Below are positions 7,975 through 16,449 of a DNA stretch of 64,000 nt, one piece after another. This DNA is from CAVTJL01 sp963828215 (GTDB lineage Bacteria > Pseudomonadota > Alphaproteobacteria > Geminicoccales > Geminicoccaceae). Position 1 is the stretch's first letter. Each line of letters opens with the position of its first letter. Under the pieces are notes generated by a model, which was given only the letters and a program-made list of their open reading frames with translations, searched no databases and was not told the DNA's origin. The translations under genes and the position numbers were made by a program. The stretch is from contig CAWHFO010000057.1 of NCBI GenBank assembly GCA_963828215.1, positions 43,281 to 107,280 on the forward strand. Direction: 5' to 3'.

Positions 7975-9648
7975 ATGCTGATGAGGCTCGAGGGCGGCCG
8001 TCTTCACGACCCTCTGAACGGCATCGACGGCGAGACAAAAGACCTCTGGATCGAGGACGGCCGCATCGTGGCCGCGCCCGGGGAGGGGCGGCGGGCCGAT
8101 GAGACCATTCCCGTCGCCGGCAGGATCGTCATGCCGGGCGGCATCGACCTGCACAGCCACATCGGCGGCGGCAAGGTCAACATCGCCCGCATGCTGATGG
8201 CCGACGAGCATCGGGAGCACGTCTTCCCCGGCCATGACGGGTGCCGCTGCGGCTCCGGCGTCGCCTCGCCGTCGACCTTCACCACCGGCTACCGCTATGC
8301 CGCCATGGGCTACACCATGGCCTTCGAGCCCGCGATGCTGCCGAGCAACGCCCGCCACGCGCATCAGGAGATGGCGGACATCCCGGTGCTCGACAAAGGC
8401 GCTTACGCGCTTTTGGGCAGCGACGATCTCCTGCTCGAGATGCTGGCCGGGCACGCGGGCGAGACGGCGGTCCGGGACTATGTCGCCTGGACGCTCGGCG
8501 CCACCCAGGCGCTGGCGCTCAAGGTCGTCAATCCGGGCGGGATCGCCGCCTTCAAGTGGGGCGCCCGCAAGCTCGACCTCGACGAGCCGGGGCCTCATTA
8601 CGGCGTGACGCCGCGCACCATCCTGCGGGCGCTCGCCGACGCGCTGACGTCGCTCGGCGTGCCGCACCCGGTCCATGTCCACGGCTGCAATCTGGGGGTA
8701 CCCGGCAACGCAGCGACGACGCTGGCGACGATCGACGCCATGGCGGGACGCCGGATCCACCTCACCCATCTGCAGTTCCACAGCTACGGCAAGGAGGGCC
8801 GGCGCGGCTTCTCCTCGGCCGCAGCCGCCATCGCCGAGCGGGTCAATGCCAGCCCCAATGTCAGCGTCGACGTGGGTCAGGTGATGTTCGGCCAGACCGT
8901 CACGGCCTCTGGCGACACGATGAGCCAGGTGCGGAACGCCCGCTTCGCCGACCCCAAGAAGTGGGTCGCCATGGACATCGAGTGCGACGCCGGCTGCGGG
9001 GTCGTGCCCTTCCGCTACAAAGACAAAAGCTTCGTCAACGCGCTGCAGTGGTGCATCGGCCTCGAGCTTTTCCTGCTCGTCACGGACCCGTGGCGGATTT
9101 TTCTCACGACCGACCACCCGAATGGCGCCCCCTTCACGACCTACCCGCATCTCATCCGGCTCCTGATGGACCGGAGCTTCCGCAACGACATGCTGGCGAC
9201 CCTGCCCAAGGCGGCGCGCGAGATGTCGGCGCTCTCGGGCATCGAGCGCGAATACACGCTGGACGAGATCGCGATCCTGACGCGGGCCGGCCCGGCCAGG
9301 ATCCTCGGCATCGAGGCCGAGCACGGCCATCTCGGGCCGGGTGCGGTGGCGGACGTCACGGTCTACGAGGACGAGCCCGACCGCGAGCGGATGTTCGAGA
9401 AGCCCCATCTCGTCCTCAAGGGCGGGGTGCCCATCGTCCGGGACGGCAGCCTGCTGCCGGGGGCGGCCGCGCTGACGGGTGCCACCCACATCGTCCGCCC
9501 GGGCTTCGATGCCGCGATCGAGAAGCGCATCGCCGAGCATTTCGAGGCCTTCCGCGGCATGCGGCCGGCAAATTTCAAAGTCGCCGACGAGGAGATCCTG
9601 GAGCACGGTCGGCTGACCGTTCATGCCTGCCGGGGGTCGCCATCGTGA
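7975..9648 (+). CDS. fhcA: Formyltransferase/hydrolase complex subunit A
   Basis: About 557 residues of the amidohydrolase superfamily, homologous to FmdA/FwdA. The metal-binding GGIDLHSHIGGGKVN motif, a later VHVHGCN histidine pair and the LTTDHPNG aspartate complete the binuclear metal site. The subunit hydrolyses N-formylmethylofuran to formate. The start at 7975 (or 7981) fits the family; residues upstream to 7882 are Arg-rich and unlikely. Its stop overlaps the GTG start of fhcD. Confidence 0.93.
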   Translation: MLMRLEGGRLHDPLNGIDGETKDLWIEDGRIVAAPGEGRRADETIPVAGRIVMPGGIDLHSHIGGGKVNIARMLMADEHREHVFPGHDGCRCGSGVASPSTFTTGYRYAAMGYTMAFEPAMLPSNARHAHQEMADIPVLDKGAYALLGSDDLLLEMLAGHAGETAVRDYVAWTLGATQALALKVVNPGGIAAFKWGARKLDLDEPGPHYGVTPRTILRALADALTSLGVPHPVHVHGCNLGVPGNAATTLATIDAMAGRRIHLTHLQFHSYGKEGRRGFSSAAAAIAERVNASPNVSVDVGQVMFGQTVTASGDTMSQVRNARFADPKKWVAMDIECDAGCGVVPFRYKDKSFVNALQWCIGLELFLLVTDPWRIFLTTDHPNGAPFTTYPHLIRLLMDRSFRNDMLATLPKAAREMSALSGIEREYTLDEIAILTRAGPARILGIEAEHGHLGPGAVADVTVYEDEPDRERMFEKPHLVLKGGVPIVRDGSLLPGAAALTGATHIVRPGFDAAIEKRIAEHFEAFRGMRPANFKVADEEILEHGRLTVHACRGSPS

Positions 9649-10545
9649 ACCTGAACGGCGTCCTGATCCGGGACAGCTTCGCCGAGGCGTTTCCGATGGT
9701 GGCGACGCGGGTCGTCGTCACCGCCGATACGCCGGGCTGGGCGATGACGGCAGCCACCTCCATGACGGGCTTCGCGACCTCGGTGATCGCCTGCGGCTGC
9801 GAGGCCGGCATCGAGGGCCTGCTCGCGCCCGAGGCCACTCCCGACGGCCGGCCCGGCGTAGCGGTGCTGCTCTTCGCCATGAGCGAGAAGGATCTCGCCA
9901 AGCAGCTCCAGAACCGCGTCGGCCAGTGCGTGCTCACCTGCGTCGGGACCGGCTGCTTCGCCGGGCTCGACGGCCCGACCCGGCTACCGCTTGGCAAGGC
10001 GCTCCGCTACTTCGGCGACGGCTTCCAGATCAGCAAGAAGCTCGGACCGACGCGCTACTGGCGCCTGCCGGTCATGGACGGCGAGTTCACGATCGAGGAC
10101 ACGACCGGGATGGCCAAGGCCATCGGCGGCGGCAATTTCCTCATCCTCGCGATCTCGAGGGAGGCCGCGCTCGAGGCGGCCGAGGCGGCCGTGCGGGCCA
10201 TGCGTGAGGTTCCGGCCGTCATCCTGCCCTTCCCGGGCGGCATCGTCCGCTCGGGCTCCAAGGTCGGCAGCAAGTACAAGGGGCTGATGGCCTCGACCAA
10301 CGACGCCTACTGCCCGACCCTCAAGGCCCAGAGCGGCAGGTCGGCGCTGCCCGCAGAGGTCGGGGCGGTCCTCGAGATCGTCATCGACGGGCTCGACGAG
10401 TCGTCGATCGGCCGGGCGACGGCGGCCGGGGTGCGCGCCGCCTGCGCGCTGGGTCGCGACGGCGGCATCGTCGCCATCGATGCCGGCAACTATGGCGGCA
10501 AGCTCGGGCCCGCACCATTTCCACCTGCGCAGGCTCCTCGGATGA
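9645..10545 (+). CDS. fhcD: Formylmethanofuran:H4MPT formyltransferase, apparent frameshift at the 3' end
   Basis: Homologue of Ftr, about 299 residues, moving the formyl group from formyl-H4MPT to methylofuran. It starts at the GTG at 9645 overlapping the fhcA stop, with MNLNGVLIRDSFAEAFPM matching Ftr N-termini. The frame as written runs past the expected end and joins fhcC in one long protein. Removing one C from the run at 10509-10511 turns GPAPFPPAQAPR into GPHHFHLRRLLG followed by TGA, the normal Ftr ending, and that TGA overlaps the ATG of fhcC exactly. I therefore read the fusion as a one-base insertion. Confidence 0.9.
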
Positions 10546-11348
10546 GCCCCCTGACGCTCACCCTCAAGGCGGCGGTGGCGCAGCCCGTCGAGGCGGGCCG
10601 GCTGTCCCCGACGGGCTTAGCCGGCCTGTCGGCGGCCGAGATCGAGCGCCTGCCGCTGCGGGTCGGCAACCGCACTTTGCCCCTGGCCGAGCTCCTCGAC
10701 GTGAGGTGGGGCGATGCCGATCGCGTCGTCCTCTCGGGCGATGCCGCCCGCTTCGACCGGCTGGGCCGGGGCATGGCGGGCGGGCGGCTGATCGTCGAGG
10801 GCGATGCCGGCGCCTATCTTGGCCAGGAGATCGCCGGCGGCACGATCGAGGTGCGGGGCAGGGCCGGCCCGTTCGCTGCCACCGGCGCCATCGGCGGGCT
10901 CGTCCGGGTGGCGGGCGACGTGGGCGATTTCGCCGGTGCGGCCCTCGCTGGCGGCCGCTTCGGCATGAAGGGCGGAGCGCTCCTCGTCCGCGGCAGGCTC
11001 GGCGACCGGGCTGGCGACCGCATGCGCCGCGGCTTGATCGCCACCGCAGGGGATGCCGGGACGTTCCTCGGCAGCCGCATGGTCGCCGGGACCATCGTCG
11101 TCGGCGGCTCCTGCGGACCCGATCCAGGCTACGCCATGCGCCGCGGCACCCTGCTCCTGGCCGCCGAGCCCTTTGTTCTTCTCGCGACCTTCGCCGATGG
11201 CGGCCGTCACGAGCTGCCGTGGCTGCGCCTGCTGGCCCGCTACCTGGACGGCCTCGGCCACGCCGGCACGCTGCCCGGCACGCGCGCGCGCCGCCTCACC
11301 GGCTGCCTCTCGGCCGCCGGCAAGGGCGAGATCCTGATCGCCGCGTGA
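10542..11348 (+). CDS. fhcC: Formyltransferase/hydrolase complex subunit C
   Basis: A 268-residue protein related to FmdC/FwdC and the GXGXG domain of glutamate synthase: the body is a right-handed helix of Gly-rich repeats (GRGMAGGRLIVEGDAG, GRAGPFAATGAIGGLVRVAG, and so on), roughly residues 70-210. In Fhc it is the scaffold subunit. The ATG at 10542 overlaps the restored stop of fhcD. It ends the fhc operon 37 bases before folP. Confidence 0.92.
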   Translation: MSPLTLTLKAAVAQPVEAGRLSPTGLAGLSAAEIERLPLRVGNRTLPLAELLDVRWGDADRVVLSGDAARFDRLGRGMAGGRLIVEGDAGAYLGQEIAGGTIEVRGRAGPFAATGAIGGLVRVAGDVGDFAGAALAGGRFGMKGGALLVRGRLGDRAGDRMRRGLIATAGDAGTFLGSRMVAGTIVVGGSCGPDPGYAMRRGTLLLAAEPFVLLATFADGGRHELPWLRLLARYLDGLGHAGTLPGTRARRLTGCLSAAGKGEILIAA

Positions 11349-11385
11349 GCCCGGCACAGCCAAGGCACCGAGGCAGGAGGCCCCC

Positions 11386-12468
11386 ATGACCCTCGCAGCG
11401 CTGCCCGATGCCGCCACCCTCCCGGCCGATGCGCGTCTCTATCTCCGCCCGGGCGGCCTCGCCGCCGGCGAGGATGGCGAACGGCTCGCCGGCGGCCCGC
11501 TGACGTTCGATCGCGTCGAGCTGATTGTTTGGGAGGCGCATAAGAAGCCGCTGCGGGCGCTGGCGACGCTGCCCGAGCTCGAGGCGTGGCGGGCCGGCCT
11601 GGCGGCACCGCAGGCACAGCATGTGACGGAGCTTCTGCAGAGGCTCGGGGCACCCCGCGCCTGGCCGCCGGCCGGGCGGCCCCAGGTCATGGGCATCCTC
11701 AACGTCACCCCCGACAGCTTCTCGGACGCGGGCGAGCATCTCCTGGCCGAGGCGGCGGTGGCGCATGGGCTCCGGATGGTCGAGGAAGGTGCCGACATCG
11801 TCGATGTCGGTGGCGAATCGACCCGGCCGGGGGCGCGCTCCGTGGCGGAGGCGGAGGAGCTTCGCCGGGTCGTCCCGGTGGTCGAGCGGCTGGCGGCCGC
11901 AGGCGTCTTCGTCTCGATCGACACCCGCAAGGCAGGCGTCATGCGCGCCGCCACGGCGGCGGGGGCCAGGATCATCAACGATGTGAGCGCCCTGACCCAC
12001 GAGCCCGGGAGCCTCGAGGCCGCGGCGGCGAGCGGGGCGCGGGTCGTCCTCATGCACATGCGGGGCGAGCCGCGCTCGATGAACGTCGCCCCGCACTACG
12101 ACGAGGCGGCCCTCGAGGTCTTCGACTGGCTGGCGGCACGGATTGGGGCCTGCACGGTGGTGGGCATTCCCCGCGAGCGGATCGCCGTCGATCCGGGGCT
12201 CTGCTTCGGCAAGCGCGAGCCGCACAATCTCGACATCCTGAAAAGCCTCGCCCTCTACCAGGGGCTCGGCCGCCCGGTCCTGCTCGGTGTCTCGCGCAAG
12301 GGCTGGGCCGCCTGGCTGCAGGAGCGCTTCCGCCCCAGGGAGCGCCTCCCCGCCTCGCTCGCCGCGGCGCAATGGGGACTGGAGCGCGGCGTCCAGATCC
12401 TCAGGGTCCACGATATCGCCGCCACCCGGCAGATGATCGACGCCTGGACGACGCTCGCAACCTCGTAG
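11386..12468 (+). CDS. folP: Dihydropteroate synthase
   Basis: A 360-residue protein. The C-terminal 270 residues are a TIM-barrel DHPS with VMGILNVTPDSFSDAGEHL, VDVGGESTRPGA, SIDTRKAGVM and VDPGLCFGK motifs for pterin and pABA binding. The first 90 or so residues are an extra domain of unknown role. The ATG follows AGGAGG. The enzyme makes dihydropteroate for folate; a second, archaeal-type DHPS-like protein is encoded at 32.5 kb, so this copy is probably the folate enzyme. Confidence 0.92.
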   Translation: MTLAALPDAATLPADARLYLRPGGLAAGEDGERLAGGPLTFDRVELIVWEAHKKPLRALATLPELEAWRAGLAAPQAQHVTELLQRLGAPRAWPPAGRPQVMGILNVTPDSFSDAGEHLLAEAAVAHGLRMVEEGADIVDVGGESTRPGARSVAEAEELRRVVPVVERLAAAGVFVSIDTRKAGVMRAATAAGARIINDVSALTHEPGSLEAAAASGARVVLMHMRGEPRSMNVAPHYDEAALEVFDWLAARIGACTVVGIPRERIAVDPGLCFGKREPHNLDILKSLALYQGLGRPVLLGVSRKGWAAWLQERFRPRERLPASLAAAQWGLERGVQILRVHDIAATRQMIDAWTTLATS

Positions 12469-12484
12469 AATCGCTTAATTGCCC

Positions 12485-12515
12485 AGCGAGTTGAGGATAC
12501 CGCCGACAACTCGCT
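12485..12515 (+). terminator. Possible hairpin after folP
   Basis: A 9-base inverted repeat (AGCGAGTTG and CAACTCGCT) with a 13-base loop, 17 bases after the folP stop. There is no U-run after it, so termination is only suggested. Confidence 0.3.
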
Positions 12516-12708
12516 CAAAATCGCCAGGCAGGTGTGATATTTCTCATAGCGCCTTGAAGTAACGACCCTCACCTTTACCCAGACAAACAGCTCGGTCCTT
12601 TCCCGATAGCCTCGCCGGCACTGACTGGCACGGAATTTGCTGCGGTGCAGAATGGAAGATCAGTGGCAATCGGCTGGGGCGTGGCCCCAGGCTGCGGGGG
12701 TAAGAAGC

Positions 12709-12906
12709 ATGTGGCTCGTCCTCTCGTTCATCGCCTGTCTCTCCGGGGCGCCCGGCGAGCGCTGCCAGAATGTCGAGATCGCCTGGGACGGCACCGCCTT
12801 CCAGTGCATGCTGTTCGGCCAGCAGGAGGCGGCGCAGTGGATCGTCGAGCATCCGGGCTACGCGCTCCGGGGCGGCTATCGCTGCGTCAACGGCCAGCCG
12901 ATCTGA
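12709..12906 (+). CDS. Small Cys/Trp protein, paralogue of the 24.5-kb gene
   Basis: A 65-residue protein starting MWLVLSFIACLSG behind GGGGGTAAG. It has a short hydrophobic N-terminus, three or four cysteines and the motif AAQWIVEHPGYAL near the C-terminus. The same pattern (C-x-W/F, AAQWxxxHPxxAL, final Cys) recurs in the 65-residue protein on the minus strand at 24535-24732, so the two are paralogues flanking the xox locus. Function unknown; such short proteins are widespread in alphaproteobacteria. Confidence 0.65.
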   Translation: MWLVLSFIACLSGAPGERCQNVEIAWDGTAFQCMLFGQQEAAQWIVEHPGYALRGGYRCVNGQPI

Positions 12907-13148
12907 GGGCACCTCTCCCGGCACCCGCAGGCTCGGACCGTCGCCGCGCCTGAGCGGCGGCGACCGGCTATGCGGCAAACTTTCGTCCAGGGATCGGCCG
13001 GGCCCGGGCCGATCCCGGCGCGGTCCATTCATGACTGAAGCAGAGGATCGCTCATCCGCATCAGCGGTTGCCGCAGCCTGGGCTTGCGTCTAGCTAAGCC
13101 CATGTGACCGTTGTCGAACAGCAACGAGACCAGGGAGCGGAACGCAAC

Positions 13149-14132
13149 ATGCGGCGGGGCCTCGCAGCCGGTCTTCTCGCGCTCGGCGTGGCGCTCGGCG
13201 CCGGGAAGGCCTGGGCGGAGGATCTCGGCACCATCCGGATCGGGGTTCTCAAGTTCGGCACGGTCAACTGGGAGCTCGACGTCATCCGGCATCACGGGCT
13301 CGACCGGAAGGCGGGCTTCACCCTCGAGGTGCAGAGCTTCGGCGGCAACGACGCCGCCGATGTGGCCTTTCTGGGCGGCGCCGTCGACGGCATCGTCGAG
13401 GATTGGCTCTGGGTCTCGCGCCAGCGCTCGACCGGCCTGCCGCTGACCTTCATCCCCTATTCGAGCGCGGTCGGCTCGCTCGTGGTCCGGGCCGACAGCG
13501 GCATCGACAGGCTCCCGGATCTCGCGGGCAAGAAGCTCGGCATCGCCGGCGGCCCGCTCGACAAGAGCTGGATCCTGATCCAGGGCGCCGCCAAGGAGAA
13601 GGCCGGCATCGATCTCGCCAAGGACGCGGAGCCGGTCTACGGAGCGCCGCCGCTCCTCGCCGAGAAGCTCCGCCAGGGCGAGCTGCCGGCGGTGCTCGAC
13701 TACTGGTACTACGCCGCCGGCCTCGTCGCCGAAGGCAACAGGTCGCTGATCAGCGTCAGCGCTGCCGAGCAGGCGCTGGGCGTGCCCGGGGATACGGTGC
13801 AGCTCGGCTACGTCTTCAAGGAAGGCTGGGCCGACGAGCATGCCAAGCTCGTCCAGGCGTTCAGCGACGCCTCGAGGGGGGCCAAGAAGATCATGGCCGA
13901 GAGCGATGCCGAGTGGCAGCGCCTGAAGCCGCTGACCAGGGCGCCTAGCGATGCCGTCCTGGACGCGCTGATGGCCAGCTACCGGGCGGGCATCCCCGAG
14001 CACTGGGGCACCCCGGAGCGCGAGGCGGCGAGGAAGCTCTACGCCGTGCTGGCCCGGTTGGGCGGCGAGGATCTGGTCGGCCCGTCGCCGACCCTGGCCC
14101 CCGGCACCTTCTGGGACGGCGTGCGCTACTGA
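13149..14132 (+). CDS. ABC transporter substrate-binding protein, NMT1/SsuA-like
   Basis: A 327-residue protein with an N-terminal signal peptide (MRRGLAAGLLALGVALGAGK, ending near AWA) and the periplasmic fold of nitrate/sulfonate/thiamine-precursor binding proteins (GTVNWELDVIRHHGLDRKAG at the ligand lobe). The ATG at 13149 follows AGGGAGCGGAAC. It is first of a five-gene transport operon ending next to xoxG. Similar importers recur beside xox genes in other methylotrophs; the ligand is unknown and may be metal-, cofactor- or alcohol-related (inference). Confidence 0.85.
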   Translation: MRRGLAAGLLALGVALGAGKAWAEDLGTIRIGVLKFGTVNWELDVIRHHGLDRKAGFTLEVQSFGGNDAADVAFLGGAVDGIVEDWLWVSRQRSTGLPLTFIPYSSAVGSLVVRADSGIDRLPDLAGKKLGIAGGPLDKSWILIQGAAKEKAGIDLAKDAEPVYGAPPLLAEKLRQGELPAVLDYWYYAAGLVAEGNRSLISVSAAEQALGVPGDTVQLGYVFKEGWADEHAKLVQAFSDASRGAKKIMAESDAEWQRLKPLTRAPSDAVLDALMASYRAGIPEHWGTPEREAARKLYAVLARLGGEDLVGPSPTLAPGTFWDGVRY

Positions 14133-14141
14133 GGACGAGCC

Positions 14142-14960
14142 GTGGCGAAGGCCCTTGCGACCGCCCCGACCCCGCCCGCCGCCCTGGCCGCCGGGGGGAC
14201 CCGCCGGCGCCAGGGCTGGCGCCGGATCGGCGTGCCCGCCGCCTCGCTGCTGGGGCTTGTCCTGCTCTGGCAGCTGGCGGCGACCCTGGCCGCCGACCCG
14301 CGGCTGATGCCGGGGCCGCTGGCGGTCCTGGCGGTGATCGTAGGGGAGACCGCCAAGGGCGTGCTGCCCTACGAGCTGGGCGTCACCCTCCTCCGGGTGG
14401 CCGCGAGCTTCATCCTGGCCATGAGCATCGGCATTGCGCTCGGCATCCTCATGGGCCGCTCGCGCCTGACCGACGAGCTGGGCGGCCCCTGGCTCGTCTT
14501 CTTCCTCAATTTGCCGGCGCTGGTGACGATCGTTCTCGCCTATATCTGGATCGGCCTCGTCGAGTTGGCGGCGATCTTCGCGGTCGCCATCAACAAGATC
14601 CCCAATGTCGTCGTCACTGTCCGCGAGGGCAGCCGGGCCCTCGACACGAGCCTGCTCGAGATGGCCCAGGTCTTCGAGATCGGTCTCGGCCGGCGGCTCC
14701 GCCACATCATCCTGCCGCAGCTCTATCCCTATCTGATGGCGGCCGCCCGGACGGGGCTGGCGCTGGTCTGGAAGATCGTCCTGGTGGTCGAGCTGCTCGG
14801 CCGCTCCTCGGGGGTCGGCTTCGAGCTCGGGGTGCGCTTCCAGCTCTTCGACGTCGCCGGCATTCTCGCCTATGCGCTGGCCTTCATCGCCGTGGTCCAG
14901 GTCATCGAGTGGTGCATCCTGCAGCCGGTCGAGCGACGGCTCAATCGTTGGCGTCGGTGA
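14142..14960 (+). CDS. ABC transporter permease, SsuC-like
   Basis: A 272-residue inner-membrane protein with about six hydrophobic segments and the ATPase-coupling loop around EMAQVFEIGLGRRLRHIILP, typical of SsuC/TauC permeases. It starts at a GTG, 9 bases after the binding-protein gene, and its stop overlaps the GTG start of the ATPase. Partner of the adjacent binding protein and ATPase. Confidence 0.87.
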   Translation: MAKALATAPTPPAALAAGGTRRRQGWRRIGVPAASLLGLVLLWQLAATLAADPRLMPGPLAVLAVIVGETAKGVLPYELGVTLLRVAASFILAMSIGIALGILMGRSRLTDELGGPWLVFFLNLPALVTIVLAYIWIGLVELAAIFAVAINKIPNVVVTVREGSRALDTSLLEMAQVFEIGLGRRLRHIILPQLYPYLMAAARTGLALVWKIVLVVELLGRSSGVGFELGVRFQLFDVAGILAYALAFIAVVQVIEWCILQPVERRLNRWRR

Positions 14961-15697
14961 GGGTCGAGATCCGCGAGAAGTGGTTCAGCGCGGCCGGTGC
15001 TGCGCCGGCGAAGCTGGTGCTGCGCGACGTCCGGCTCGACGTGGCGGCCGGGGAGACGGTGGTCCTGACGGGCCCCTCGGGCTGCGGCAAGACTACGCTC
15101 TTGAACATCGTGGCCGGCCTCGAGACGGCGTTCGACGGCGAGATCCTGCTGCCGCCCGGAACCCGGCTCGGCTACGTCTTCCAGGAGCCACGCCTGCTGC
15201 CGTGGCGGACGGTGGAGGAGAACCTGGCGCTGGTGCTGCCCCGCGACGCCGAGGCACCCGTGCGCATCCGCCAGGCACTGGCCGATATCGACCTCGAGGG
15301 CGTGGGTGCCGTCTATGCCTCACGCCTGTCGCTCGGCATGGCCCGGCGCGTGGCGCTCGCCCGCGGCTTCGTCGTCCGTCCGGACCTCCTGCTGCTCGAC
15401 GAGCCCTTCGCCTCCCTCGACGAGCCCACGGCCCGGCGGCTGCGCCTTCTTCTTCTCGATCTGTTGGCGCGGCACGACACCACGACGCTCTTCGTCACGC
15501 ACGATCTGCGCGAGGCGGTCATGCTGGCCGACCGGATCCTGGTGCTGTCCTCCTGCCCGGCCCGGATCGTCTCGGAGATCCGCGTCGATCTCGATCGGGA
15601 GGCCCGCCGCGACCGATCGGCGGTCGAGACGTTTCGGGCCGACCTGCGGGCGGCCGAGGCGCTCCTCGAGACTCCCGCCACGGAGAGCCTCGCATGA
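14957..15697 (+). CDS. ABC transporter ATP-binding protein, SsuB-like
   Basis: A 246-residue ATPase with Walker A (GPSGCGKTT), Q-loop (YVFQEPRLLPW), a degenerate signature (RLSLGMARRVALARG instead of LSGGQ), Walker B (LLLLDEPFASLD) and the switch His (FVTHDLREA). The start is the GTG at 14957 overlapping the permease stop. It should energise the SsuA/C-like partners. Its stop overlaps the next ATPase gene, so two transporters are translationally coupled. Confidence 0.88.
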   Translation: MRVEIREKWFSAAGAAPAKLVLRDVRLDVAAGETVVLTGPSGCGKTTLLNIVAGLETAFDGEILLPPGTRLGYVFQEPRLLPWRTVEENLALVLPRDAEAPVRIRQALADIDLEGVGAVYASRLSLGMARRVALARGFVVRPDLLLLDEPFASLDEPTARRLRLLLLDLLARHDTTTLFVTHDLREAVMLADRILVLSSCPARIVSEIRVDLDREARRDRSAVETFRADLRAAEALLETPATESLA

Positions 15698-16449
15698 GCG
15701 ACCGCGCGCCGCCCCCTGCCCTCGAGATCGAGGGCCTGGGCTATGCCTACACCCGCCGCGTCCGCGCCCTCGATGCGGTCGGCTTCGTCGTGCCGATGGG
15801 CAGCTTCACGGCCCTGCTCGGCCCCAACGGCGCCGGCAAGACGACCCTCATGTCGCTGGTGACGCGCCTGTTCGAGGCCCGCGAGGGCACGATCCGGGTC
15901 TGCGGCCAGAACATCAAGAAGGCACCGCGGGCAGCGCTCGCCCACATGGGCGTCGTCTTCCAGCGGCTGACCCTCGACCTGGATCTCACGGTCGACCAGA
16001 ACCTGCGCTACGCCGCGGCCCTGCACGGGCTGCCGCGGCGCCGGGCCCGTGAGCGGACCCTGGCGGCACTCGCGCAGCTGGGCATCGCCGACCTCCTCAG
16101 GGCGCCGGTCAGGACGCTCTCGGGCGGCATGCGCCGCCGGGTCGAGCTCGCCCGGGCTCTGCTGCACGAGCCGGACCTCCTTATCCTCGACGAGCCGACC
16201 GTCGGCCTCGACATCGACTCGCGCCGCAACATCGTCGAGCATGTCCACCGACTCTGCCAGGAGCAGGGCCTGGCCGTGCTCTGGACCACCCATCTGATCG
16301 ACGAGATCTGGCCCGGCGACCGGGTCGTCCTCATCCATCAGGGCAGCGTCCAGGCCGAGGGCGCCATCGAGAAGGTTCTCGAGATCGCGGGCGAGGCGAG
16401 CCTCGACGAGGCCTACCGCCGGCTCACCCGAGAGCGGCAGGCAGCATGA
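15694..16449 (+). CDS. PQQ-associated ABC transporter ATP-binding protein
   Basis: A 251-residue ATPase with Walker A (GPNGAGKTT), VFQRLTLD, a proper signature (TLSGGMRRRVELARALL) and LLILDEPTVGLD, then WTTHLIDEIW. It belongs to the DrrA/NodI-like class that pairs with ABC-2 permeases. With the next gene it matches the transporter type found beside PQQ-dependent alcohol dehydrogenase systems (TIGR03864-like, PedF/PedC systems). Coupled by ATGA overlap to the gene before and after. Substrate unknown; export is likely. Confidence 0.87.
   Translation: MSDRAPPPALEIEGLGYAYTRRVRALDAVGFVVPMGSFTALLGPNGAGKTTLMSLVTRLFEAREGTIRVCGQNIKKAPRAALAHMGVVFQRLTLDLDLTVDQNLRYAAALHGLPRRRARERTLAALAQLGIADLLRAPVRTLSGGMRRRVELARALLHEPDLLILDEPTVGLDIDSRRNIVEHVHRLCQEQGLAVLWTTHLIDEIWPGDRVVLIHQGSVQAEGAIEKVLEIAGEASLDEAYRRLTRERQAA

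Noticed and set aside
7894..9624. A long minus-strand frame of 576 codons opposite fhcA
   Set aside because: High GC gives long antisense frames; its protein is His/Arg-rich without any domain, while the plus strand is clearly fhcA.
8241..11348. A single 1035-residue protein covering fhcD and fhcC
   Set aside because: The first 470 codons are an out-of-frame shadow of fhcA, and the fhcD-fhcC junction is best explained by one extra base.
12544..13032. A minus-strand gene opposite the small protein at 12709
   Set aside because: It has no ribosome site or recognisable domain and covers the better supported plus-strand gene.
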